Notes under the pieces: generated by a model | The model's input: only the letters and a program-made list of their open reading frames with translations | Databases searched by the model: none | Told to the model about the DNA's origin: nothing | Program-made: the position numbers and the translations under genes | NCBI RefSeq assembly: GCF_963422355.1 | Contig: NC_085085.1 | Coordinates: 9,807,306-9,871,305, forward strand | Length of the DNA: 64,000 nt | Source: Corticium candelabrum | Lineage: Eukaryota; Porifera; Homoscleromorpha; Homosclerophorida; Plakinidae | Direction of reading: 5' to 3' | Part shown: piece after piece, positions 25,101 through 36,098 of the stretch | How positions within the stretch are numbered: the first letter of the stretch is position 1 | Layout of the letters: the number at the start of each line of letters is the position of its first letter

Positions 25101-28100
25101 CTATTATTCTTTGTCTTACTAGGATAACATTTTGTACAAACGTTTAATTTTAATGTTTTTAGGCTAGCACTTCGGGGATCATCTTTTGTCTTGGGGTTGT
25201 TTGTTACCGTTGAAGGACAAGAGAAACGGAATGATAATTGCAATGTAAGTAGTGTTTGTATTATGGTTTGCTTGTTTCTGTGCTTGCACACTGTCACAAG
25301 TAACTGCGTCCTTAGCACGTGCTCAGCCGGTCTTGCTGTCAACTCAAGTTGATCTAGTTCAAGAATGACTTGCTAGTCATAAATGCCGGTCAATGACTGA
25401 AATGTAACACAATACAATTTCCCGGATGTATATACTACATCCTTTTCCCCCCTCCCCCGAGTATGTGACTGATATTAACATTTAAGAGGTATGCAGTACA
25501 ACACAATAGCGTAGTCTACTAAAAATTCAGTCTGTCTGATGCCTTTCTTCTTCTACTGGAACGGCTGGAGTCACTCTTTTGTTGGCACCTAGATTTGATG
25601 CTGCAGTTGGTTCCACGTGTGTCTCTAAGTCTTTTGGTTCTGTGCTAATCTCCGGCAATGGTACTATCGTGTCCTGTTCTATTTGTTTGTCAACTTCGTC
25701 TTGTTGTTCTGGTAAGTCTGGTGCTTCGGATTCTCCCAGCAATACCGGTATGTTACCATTGCTCTTGAACAGGGTTTATCTGGTGGATGTATTGGTTCCA
25801 CTAGTAGGTCTTCTGGTTCACCTCTTTCATGTTTTTCTGATTGTAAGGTTTTCCGAATCTGATCCCAATGTCGTTTGACTACCCTCCCATCATTCAGTTT
25901 GATGATAGGGGGTCTGTTTGGTCTGAACTACTCCAGCTACTCAAGGACGACCTCTGTTGTAATTGCGCACGTAGATTCTCCATTGTAAAGGAAATCATAC
26001 TATTGCGGTTACCCTTATAGAAATGTTTCGGTTGCCATTGTTTTTTGTGTACCGTTTGCTCCAAGTTGGGGTGTAATAAATCTAAATGTGACCGTAATTT
26101 GCGACCCATTAATAATTCTGCAGGCAATATTCCTGTTGTGGAATGCATTGTTATCTGATAGCTGAACAACACTTGTGTCAAGCGATATATGTCAATGTTC
26201 CTTGTTTTACTAGGGACAGTCTTTTCTTCAATACTTGTATTGCTCTTTCCACCAGCCCATTACTTGACGGATGATACTGTGCTCTTTAATGTGGTCTATT
26301 CTATTTGATTATACAATATCGGTAAACTCTTGACTGGTCAATACTGACCCATTGTATGATACCAGTTTTTTCAGGAATTCCATGATTTGAGAGAAGTTTT
26401 CTTAACTTTTCCACCTTAGTTTTCGTCGTCTTTGATTCTACACGTTCTACTTCAATCCACTTCAAGTGTGTGTCAATGAGTACAAGAAACATTTTTCCTA
26501 GCAAGGATCCAGCATAGTCTACGTGCACCCTCATCCACGGCTGATGGGGCCAAGACCGGAGATGCAATGGGTTTTTTGGTGCATTCGATGTTTCTTGACA
26601 ACTAGGACAACTTTGGACCTTGCGTTCGATGTCCCCATTCAGTGCAGTCTACCAGATTATTGTTCTGGTTAAGCCTTTCACCCGTACCACACCAGGATGA
26701 CCAGGATGTAATTCTTCCAAAACTTGTTGTTGCCCTTGTGGTGGTACAATCACCCTGTACCCCCATAATACGCATCCCTCTCCTATAGATAATTCACTTG
26801 CTCTTCGCCAGTAAAGAGTCAAAACTTCGATTAGTGGTTTATTGGCCAACCATGATTGACATAATGTTATACCCTAGACAGTATAGGGTCTTGTTCTGTC
26901 CATCTTCTGACCTCTTTTGCCAATACTGGTGACGATTCCAGTTGCTGTAAAAGTTGAATTGTCTCTGGTTGTTCTCCCTCAGTTGTCAACGATAGTTGTA
27001 AGGGTAATCAACTGCAGGCATCTGCATTATCAATGTCCCAGCCTGGTTTGTATCGCAACTTATAACTGGGATCATGGCCCATCGATGGATTCTAGCTGAT
27101 GATGCCATTGGCAGAAGAGTTGTATTCCCCCCCCCAACAATCCTACCAGTGGTGTATGGTCTGAGACTAGCGCAAACTCTACCAAACAGATATTGGTGAA
27201 ATCTTTGTAGATCAGAAATTACTGCCAGTGCTTCTCTTTCCACCTGTGCGTAGTTCCTCTCTGCTTTCGTCAATGTTCTTGATGCAAATGCTACCGGATG
27301 TTTTTTTTCCATCCTTCCCTCTTTGAGCCAATACAGCACCTAAACCGTACGACGAAGCATCACAGGTTACGATGGATTCTTGCTGTTAGTTGAAATGTGC
27401 TAACACTTTGGCTGACACTAACAGTTGTTTTGATTGGCGATAAGCTCGTTCTTGTTCAGATGACCAGTTCCACTTTACTCCTTTTCATAACAATCTATAT
27501 AGTGGAGCTAGAACTGTTGACAAATTGAATTTGCCGTAATAAGATAGCAACCCTAGGTACGCTTCTATTTCTGTCACATTTTGTGGTCTGGGTGCTTCCA
27601 TTATTGCCTGAATTCGTCCCTTGTCCGGATGTAACCCTGTCTTGTCAATGACATGTCCCAAACACACTACTTCAGATTGCATGAACCAGCATTTATTTGT
27701 CTTTATTCAGCCTTAGTCCAGCCTTTCCAACCTCATCAACGCCTTACCTAAGTTAGACAAATACTCTTGTTTGTTTCTTCCTGTTATTAATAATATGTCA
27801 TCTAAGTAGACCACTACTCCTGGAAGTGCTTGCAACAGAGTTTCCATCGTTCTTTGAAAGATACCGGGAGCCGATGAAACACCAAAAAGTAGTCTATTAT
27901 ACTGATATAATCCTTGGTAGGTATTGATGACTACATACTTACGTGATTCTTCATCAAGTACAAGCTGTTGATACACCCTGCAGCTGATCATCCACAGGCA
28001 TGAGCAGGTCCGTACACAATCTATGAACAGCTCAACGTCGGGTACAGTCCAAATTAGTACTCATTGAGATTACAGAAGGAACACACATATCTCTACTCGG

Positions 28101-31100
28101 CTGTAATTGCTTGCAATCCAAATGATACTTTTGGTGTAACGTGTTCCATTTATCGGTTCAACGCTCAAATAGAACTTGATGTTATTGGGACACGTTGCAT
28201 TGCACCGCTTTACATCTCCTTGCACCTCATTGTGTCAACCCATTGACAGTTCGACTTAGTACAATGCGACTAGATGCTATGCAACGTAACACTCAGGCAT
28301 TCACATTTTGTAATTGTACCTTAGGCCTCAGCTTTAATACGGGACATTGCAATTTGCTATGCGTGTATTTATTCATACTGTTTTGTACTCGTGTGCATCA
28401 TTAAAGGTAGTTTGTTTTTGTCTCAAAGGAACACAGTCACAATTATGCGCATGCATGTCAACACTGTCTGCTCATATGGACTGCTTTAACCTCTTTCTAG
28501 ATTCTGCTCGTAGATAGAACAGAACACAGAATGCATTGCATTTCCAAAAGATGAAACAATGGTGTCAGGCAAATCTCCTGATGGAGAAATTGAAGAAGAT
28601 CTAGCCGATCCAGTAGGCTCTGTTGGACTCCATATTTTGATTCATATGTGATTGACTTTTGTATTGCAATGGGTGTGGTAGGAGGATGTGAGACATAGTT
28701 GCAGTGGGAAGTACGCTAGGGTGAGAAACAAAGGAAGAGGCTGCAAGATGTACAGTGTGAGGCTGTGTTCTTGCAGATCTGGAATGTGCAAGAACTGCAG
28801 ATGGGTGCATTAATTAATTCCCTAGGAGGTTGTCCAGCCCTTTTCCATGCGCTCCCATGTCTCTAAACAAAATTAATGCAAACCATGCTTCACTGAAAGA
28901 CAGGTGCTTGATAAATGTTTGGTCTCGTACTAGTTGAAAATGTGTCAAGTAAGATCCATACATGCTCACTGATAAGATATATATATATATACATATATAT
29001 ATATACCTCTTTCATAGATTTAGTCTAGGCTGTAGATATTAAGTGTCTATGTAGCTGATTCAGAAAACTCTTTTGATTCAAACTTTATTTATTTGGGAGA
29101 AACTTGAATTCACTATAATTTGGCATGGCGAATTCAACATGAGCCCGCTTACACGAGTTCGAGGGCAACCGTGGCTGTGTCCCTTTAAAGTCACTGACTG
29201 TTTGTTCTATATTATTGTTTTTTGATGTTGAAGGTTGTAGTATGTAATCATGTGTCAGTAATGGATCACTGTGCTCTTGAAACAGTATTACCAGCATATC
29301 AGGTATTGCAGTGTTTGCGGTATTTTTCAAATATGTGAATACAATTAATTGTCTAGTTAGGCCACAAGAATTAATTGTTTTGTTTGACAGGAAATTGGCT
29401 CTGAAATCCGTGCGTGCACACATTTTATTTTATTTTATTTTTATTTTTGCAATGAATAATATGAATATAAATGTCAAACATATGAGCTACCAGTGAACAG
29501 AGTCAGAAGTTTGCACCGGCCTAGGAACCGGTGGAGATGGGGGATTAAGCCCCTCGCTCGGTTTAGGAATTGAAATTTTCTGTGCTAGTGACTTTTGTGA
29601 ATCTGTTTACGGTCTGACATGCGAGGTAATTTTTGCTTACTCGTGATGATATCCACTGTACAGCTTTTACCCCCACCCCCACCCCGCTTGTGAACATCTT
29701 CCTACACCACTGTTTTTGCATTGACAGAAGAGCTGAACAGTGCATGCCTCCACAGCAACACATCGTTGGTCGTTTCTGCTAGTACCCAGATGCAGTTCGG
29801 ATGGCCAGATAATTTATGTATATGCATACACGTGTACGAGACATTTTTCTAGTTCCACGAGACCTATTAGAGCAATGGTGATTTGCTAATCCCTTTCACT
29901 GCTTTACATAAGTAGATTTGGCAGAAACAATACGTCCTTTGACTACTGTAGTTACTACAAGCGCAAGCGCAGTCAGAAAAAAATGGGAAAAAAATAGATT
30001 TGCAGTTAAAAATTGGTGTGCGTGCCCCTGTCAAACTACTAATTTTCTTCTTGTGGCCTTATTGTAATATTTGTAATTGCTATTACTGCATGGTAATTAG
30101 CTCTCAATCAATCCAAAGGGCTCAAAGCTGTTTCTGAATTGATAATTTGCAACTTGAACCAGACCTCGTTTCTTTAGTGTAACATCACTGCAGCACAGTC
30201 TGTTAGTTATTTGACGATATTCAAAGGCAGATATGTCACGAGGAAGCAGTTATGCTGCAGTCATCTTAGTGGACAGTTTAAAGAAATGTTGATTGAACGA
30301 TGTCTTTAACTGATGAAGTGGATACGTTGTACCTGCTAATGCACAGGTATGTTCTAGTTGAAGTATCAGATTTGAGGACACTGACAGTATCTTGATTCTT
30401 GTAGTGCCTCTGAGTTTACCTGTGTGTCTTGCTGGCATAAGTCAGTTTATTGAATGTGTAGTTGAAAATATTGTAGTATGTGCTGACATTGTGTTTCATA
30501 AAGTAAACCCTGTTTCATAGAACATTGGTGTTGTAGTTGGATAGGGAACAAGTCTCCCAGAAGTTTATTATAGAGATGAAATTTGGAGTCAAACAGTTAA
30601 TGTATTTGTTAGGGCACAAGAAGAAATAGGTTTTTTGGCAGAAAGAAGCTCATCGGAAGTTAGTGCACACGTATGCACACACACAGACACGCTCATTTTA
30701 TTTTGAGTTGATATCAACAGGATATGGCATTGCATAAATGCTGCTATGCCAAAAAACTGTCCAATGCTTGTAGTGGCATACTGACCTATGCAAAGCTGAG
30801 AATAGATTTTTTGCATTTTACATAAACCTGTAGGCTTCATAGCATGAACTTTGATCTGCTTACACACTGAACACAGTGTGAATTGAAGAGTACTCATTAA
30901 AATGCAATTTAACACTACTAAACAGGTCTTTGTAGCAATAGTGAGAACAAAAATGTATAAATTGACTCGCCATGATCACGTCATGACAACACTAACCACA
31001 ATGCTTAACCATCGGTGCCTGTATGAGCACTTATGCACATGGACTGCTTTCCGTTTGAAAACTGACATCATCATTGTCTTTGTTCAACGTCTAGGCAAGT

Positions 31101-34100
31101 CAAGACAATATAGAAAGAAAATCAGTGCATTAGTAAGAGTCGGTCCATATGGATTCTCTCATACATCTAATTTTTCTGTGGTTCCTGTAGAATGACTGAT
31201 GTGACATTTAGGCTGTTTGACACAGCTTTAGTCGTACATGCTCAGTATTTTATATTATATATGAGTATAGACATAAATTAATGCTGCTTTTGTGAACTGT
31301 GTTTAATAAAGAGGTCATATATGTCATGAACAAAGTTTCGGCAATTTCTTTTTACGTAGAATTAAATATTAATAGTACTATATAACTACTATGACTAGAC
31401 TTAGCATTGTTTGTGGCATGTTCAGGCAACACAGCTCAGTCAACAGACCACAGTCAGCTGGTTTTGGTCAGGAAAGACGTTTGGTGTCTCAGACAGGCAT
31501 GAAGATGTGCTAGATCGAGTAACAGAGTACTGTCAGACAGAAGGTGATTTAGGATTACATTAATTGCAATAAGAATTCTGAATAGCACACGTTGCAACAG
31601 TGTCTGCCTGTCATCAGACAGACAGACAGGCAGACAGCTTTTATCTGTTTCTCTTTTTGAACTCTTGGATTATATTACTTCACTTAGTATTCTACTTCTA
31701 GTGTTATGCCATGTGTTTACATATATCTGTATTTTTAGTGCTCTTGGTAGCGTTGGACAGACAGACAGACAGACAGACAGATAAACATAATCATTAGCAT
31801 TATTGGCTTTACTTGTTGGTGACCAGTTTGTGGTCACTGAACATCATAGTCGTAGTGATGATTTATGAAACAATTGATTTTGACAGATGAACAGACAGGT
31901 GGACAATAGACAAACAGACAGACAAACTGACTTGTTTGGTATAGCAATAGGCTATTCGCTACAGATTGAACATGTATTTTGAGTAAGGCTGTAACCGAGC
32001 AAAATGTGTATGGCAAAGACTTGTGGAATTGTATCAGCTGCATTTTTAGGGTCAACGCCTCTTCTCTTCTTTCCTGAGTCAACTATTACCAATGGGAGGG
32101 TTGGCATTCTGAAGTTTTCTTGTCAAGCCTTCAAAATTGGTGTCCCTATTCAACCAGTCAGCTGTTGCTTGTTGTTTATCTCTAGTTTTTTACTCTTTCT
32201 CATGTCTTGTTGGCTGTTCTTTAGGTTTCTGTAATGATACACAAGCCATCGTTTCTTCCTATTGCTGTGGTATGCTGGCAGTACCAATACACCAACGTGT
32301 TGCACTCAAGTTTGTGTATTGTAGTCTACAGTTGATTCATCTCGTCTTGCTGATTTTCTCTGGGGTCTTTTCTCACCTGTCTCAGTTTATCATATCAAGT
32401 GAGGCATCTAGAATCACTAGCAGACTTAATAAATATATAAATTATGTATCAGTTGGTGTAAGAAGGATTTTAGTGACTTTCTGGTAAGAGCTAAGAAATA
32501 TGTAGTTAAAATGAGTTGAAAGTTACGATTTTTTTGACAACGTGCAGATATTTGTCATACTGTAATCTCACAGTGGTGATATATTACATCACATCTTGTG
32601 ATCATTTCGAATTCGTATTGAGGGAGTCAACGGGTTTCTAAGAGATGACTTTGTAGTGCCATTCTACTTTGAGCTATACAGTCATTGCTGTCTGTCTGTA
32701 CATGTCAATGTATGACTTTATGACTGAGAAATTGAGAGGCTAAGAAAAGCTAGAGACTGGATTGTTACCTAGATTGAAATTTTACGTGAATAAGTAACTT
32801 TAGCTGTAACTGCATGAAACAATCAGTCAATTAAGTAACCAATGTTTTATGCCATGCTGATAGGTTTGTTGTCCTGTAGTGCTTTATGTATTTCCTTGGT
32901 GCTGTAAGTCGTATGAGTAATTCCTAAAGGGGAAGTCCAACAAAAATGAACTCCACCTACTGCAAACGAATCAATTTGTTTAGTACAACCGCTACAGATA
33001 TATCGAGGATATCGAATGTGAATGCAAAGATATGAAGATCTTTCTTCTTGCCGTCAGTGTTCCTCTCTAAAGTAAAATGGTGTCGATAGAGCTGTATTTC
33101 TGTCAGACTCTCAAGCAGAATTCCTCATTACTACGGCTTACCTAGAGAATGCGCTTTTGCTTGAGGATTTGTGTATCCATTTTCTTTGTAATATCCAAAG
33201 ATAAACATTCAGCGTGTACTACAGAGGACGATCATATTTTCACATCTGGTCTGCTCACTTTTTTTCCTGCTGATTGGTAGGAGGTTACAATCCCAGATGT
33301 GAAAATAGGATCTATCTCTGTAGCAAGAAGGCAGATCTTTATAATATCGCCACATTCACATTCGGCATTCTTGATATATCTGCAGTCTTCCCTAAATGCA
33401 TTGATTCATTTGCAGTGAGCGGAGCATAATCAACCAGGAAGGGGAGAGCCAGCGTGTGTGTGTTACACATCACAGAAACATTGCTCGTTCTTGGTTGCGA
33501 AAGCGAAGATAATGGAGTAGCTTATACCAATCGATTTGTCTTTGTCAGATCTACTCATACAAGTTAAGTTTATTTCTGTTGAACTTCCGTCTTAACGGTC
33601 ACATACTTGGATGACATGCATGTTGGATCTGTTTAAATAGCTTAGTTTCATTAGGTGAATTAAAGATGATCTTATACACCTTGTTTGACCAACAATTTGC
33701 AGGCAGTTTAGTATTGAGACACTGCAAAACATTTGCAACGATCAGAACATTTGAATTTCTTGTCATGGTTGTAGGAACATTGTGGATTGATATCAGTATT
33801 ATGTTGAGTTACTATGCAAACTTGACAAATCCATGAACTCATTATAATGTCTATGATTCAAGCTATGTATAGAGAAGTACTGCACAGAACATCTGCACTT
33901 GCCAAATGCTACAACACTTTACTACCACTGAATTGCAAATAATTACAATTGGACATACTTGAATCTACTTCAAAACGTTTCATTGCTTGCCACCATAAAC
34001 TCAATCTCTTTACCTACCTTATCTGATAAGGTAAGCCTTTGATTTGGATTAGCAAAATAGATAAAGGCAGCTGCTCCTAGACTTCGATACCAATGAGAGC

Positions 34101-35999
34101 TTGCCTTTGTTAGGAATGGCAGGTTGTGTTGTCTGACATCGTACATGGCTTCCAAAACGGCAGTACGCATATACAAGTCATATTTCAGTATTACCACAAG
34201 CTGGCCAGCTTTAGGAATCTGCTTGCAGGCAGTTTCCAGCTTATGTAGCAGGATTTTAGATGGGTAGTTTACAATGAGGTAGCTATTGTACTGCTCTTGT
34301 TGATCAATGACCATCAGCAGTACTTAGCAAACTCATAATGTTTGTACACCTGTGTACACACCTTGCCAACTCTCTTCAGTTTGATTTATTAGAATTAAAT
34401 GCAATGTTAATGACATGCATATGTTTACAAAGTGGAAGATGTCAGTTATAATAATTATCATGATCTGTTGTACGATAGAATATTACCTGTTATTGAGCCA
34501 GTAAGTGGTGACATTCCTGAAAACTTTGCTGAGAAGACACAAATAGTTTGGTGATTATTTGTGTAACTAATACAAATTTGTATCAAGCCTGCTTTAATTT
34601 TACAGGTAATAGCAGACTCTGTCCAACTCAAGGCAACTCAATTTCAGCTACGGGACAAGTTGGACATTATATCCCAAGTGCACGGTATGACAATGACAGC
34701 TGAAAATAGTAGTAGGCAGTGTTTCAACCTTTTTGTAAAAAATTGCACCGTAGGCTTGTTAAGCACAAGAAGTGATTCAAGACTAGTAGGAATGGTCAAA
34801 CAAGTGAAAGAAGTTCTACCCCATGTTCCAAATGATGTCATTCAGAGGGACCTCCGTATGTTTTCTTGTCATATTATTGCCCTCACAACATGGCGGTGTT
34901 TGCTATATAGAGAGAACTCGATGCGTTGATACAACCATTTCAAATATAGTTGAAGGAACCATTCAGTTTAGTCCTGAAGCTGTTCCTTCATCTGCCCAGT
35001 CTCGCCTTCCTTCTTCACCAGTAAAAGCTATTGCATCGGACAGAAAAAAGCTGGGGTCTTTACAACCAAAACCTGCACCTTATCGTCCGCTTTCACTAAA
35101 GGAGAGGAAGAAGGCTTTTATTGAAGATGCACGCCGGTAAGTAATTACAGTAATTGGTAGCTATACTCACGTTTACAGTGTTTTGAAAAGTGACTGAAGT
35201 TTGTACATTTGCTATTGGTAATGCAACCTGCAGTTGTGCACCAGCCAATGAATATTATTGGGGATCACAAGACACAATTTGGTCACAAAAAAATCAAGCA
35301 TGATTAAATCCAGCTAAGCCTTGAACTCGTCGTGTGCATTTGCATTTTAAATGGCATTTTGAAATAATACAACGTTTTAACATGTAAGACATTGAATTAT
35401 GCATTTTTATAATGACACAGTAGTTAGCTTAAACACCAAGACATAATTGTCGACATGTGCTTTGTTAGCCAACTGCACAAGCCTCATCTAAGGTGGAGTG
35501 GGTTTCAAAAGAGAGACGTTGGGTATGACTTGAAATGCATTGGAGAATGACTTGAATTGTTCTGTTTCGATTGACCAAATGCATTCAGATCACTGGTGTT
35601 CAGATAAGTGACATACTAATGTGAGTAACAGTACCAACCAAATGCATTCAGATCACTGGTGTTCAGATAAGTGACATACTAATGTGAGTACCAACAAACA
35701 GCTTGTGTCAGGGATACTTCTTGGGACAAGATGATCAGAGGGAAAAACAAAGTTAATTATAGAGATCCTTCTACTAGACAAGAAAGCTGATGCACTTTAT
35801 GACAGTATAAACTAAATGGCAAATCTATTGACGATGCAGTCTGTGTAGCCACAGTTCATATGTTATAGCATAATATTTTTCCATACTGAATTTCTATCTC
35901 ACCTTACTTAGCAAAGATTTATTTATTGATGTGATCTCATACTATGCTGTACTCTGCAGGCGTTATTTGGAGAAGCACGGAGCATCACAAGACAGATAG
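22127..35999 (+). CDS. AUP1: AUP1: lipid droplet-regulating VLDL assembly factor / ERAD adaptor (12 exons, 432 aa)
   Basis: AUP1 sits in the ER and lipid-droplet surface as a monotopic hairpin protein and recruits the E2 enzyme UBE2G2 for ER-associated degradation. Exons: 22127-22209, 22273-22410, 25163-25244, 29234-29302, 31426-31543, 32050-32156, 32225-32269, 32325-32398, 34479-34545, 34606-34855, 34911-35136, 35960-35999; every phase agrees. Domains: hydrophobic hairpin in exon 2 (PLIVYFPVGVVLLVLRLFLS); acyltransferase-like region with an H-X4-D motif (NHVSVMD, exon 4) and FPESTITNGR (exon 6); CUE domain (VKQVKEVLPHVPNDVIQRDL, exon 10, with CVDTTISNIVEG in exon 11); C-terminal UBE2G2-binding helix (LSLKERKKAFIEDARRRYLE). 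Intron 3 holds a truncated gypsy element starting 48 bp after the exon 3 donor; intron 8 holds a foldback element and an antisense frame. Ends 99 bp from the SEPSECS stop (convergent). Confidence 0.95.
25292..25439 (-). repeat. LTR of the truncated gypsy element
   Basis: 148 bp, TG...CA ends on the minus strand, near-identical in layout to the two LTRs at 42579-42727 and 46740-46887. A purine-rich run (GGGGGAGGGGGGAAAAGGA type on the minus strand, 25440-25460) lies where the polypurine tract is expected. Confidence 0.85.
25292..27990 (-). mobile_element. 5'-truncated Ty3/gypsy retrotransposon in AUP1 intron 3 (antisense)
   Basis: Read on the minus strand, the element starts inside reverse transcriptase at about 27990 (RVYQQLVLDEESRKYV), continues with YLDD-type RT (about 27790), RNase H (27340-27000), integrase zinc and catalytic regions (26850-26300) and ends in a 148 bp LTR at 25292-25439 (TGTAGT...TTGTGACA). 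Frames are broken by many stops and shifts. The 5' LTR, gag and protease are absent. The LTR and coding sequence match the full element at 42579-46887, so both belong to one family. Confidence 0.88.
28975..29006. repeat. (TA)n microsatellite
   Basis: About 30 bp of TA units with a central ACATA interruption, in AUP1 intron 3. Confidence 0.85.
31603..31925. repeat. (GACA)n tracts, dispersed
   Basis: Three short GACA/CAGACAGACAGG clusters (31615-31638, 31755-31782, 31890-31930) within AUP1 intron 5. Simple repeats only. Confidence 0.75.
32928..33594. mobile_element. Foldback element, copy 2, in AUP1 intron 8
   Basis: Shares ordered blocks with copy 1 (15788-16774): AAAATGGTGTCGATA, CTTCTTGCC, GCAGAATTCCTC, then in the other arm GTGAAAATAGGA, CAGGAAGGGGAGAG, CACATCACAGAAACATTGCTC and TCTTTGTCAGATCTACTCAT. 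Left border GGGGAAGTCCAACAAAAATG and right border TTCTGTTGAACTTCC are inverted copies. Shorter than copy 1 because the outer left arm is deleted. Confidence 0.85.
33970..34314 (-). CDS. Unrecognised antisense open frame (114 aa) in AUP1 intron 8
   Basis: Open from ATG 34314 to TGA at 33970. Composition looks protein-like: alternating hydrophobic/charged segments (KILLHKLETACKQIPKAGQL, VVILKYDLYMRTAVLEAMYD, SHWYRSLGAAAFIYFANPNQ, LTLSDKVGKEIEF) without low-complexity sequence. A consensus-like donor (AAG|GTAGGT) lies near the 3' end, so this may be an internal exon. I do not recognise the family. It might be an intronic nested gene, a retrocopy or a decayed transposon gene. Confidence 0.35.
   Translation of the reverse strand: MVIDQQEQYNSYLIVNYPSKILLHKLETACKQIPKAGQLVVILKYDLYMRTAVLEAMYDVRQHNLPFLTKASSHWYRSLGAAAFIYFANPNQRLTLSDKVGKEIEFMVASNETF
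35574..35690. repeat. 54 bp direct duplication, 63 bp period
   Basis: ACCAAATGCATTCAGATCAC through AATGTGAGTA occurs at 35574-35627 and again at 35637-35690 without visible mismatch, in the last AUP1 intron. Perfect identity implies a recent event. Confidence 0.88.
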
Positions 36000-36098
36000 C
36001 ATACAAATAATGTATGAATTTTACTTGTGAGTGACTAGTAGTACAGTATTCGTTGTGGCTCTATTCCATTATCATTTACTAGAATAAGAAAGACGTTA

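Noticed and set aside
30589..31195. Two frames of about 100 codons in AUP1 intron 4 (30589-30915 minus, 30902-31195 plus)
   Set aside because: No recognisable domain, no splice-consistent context, and composition typical of intron sequence.
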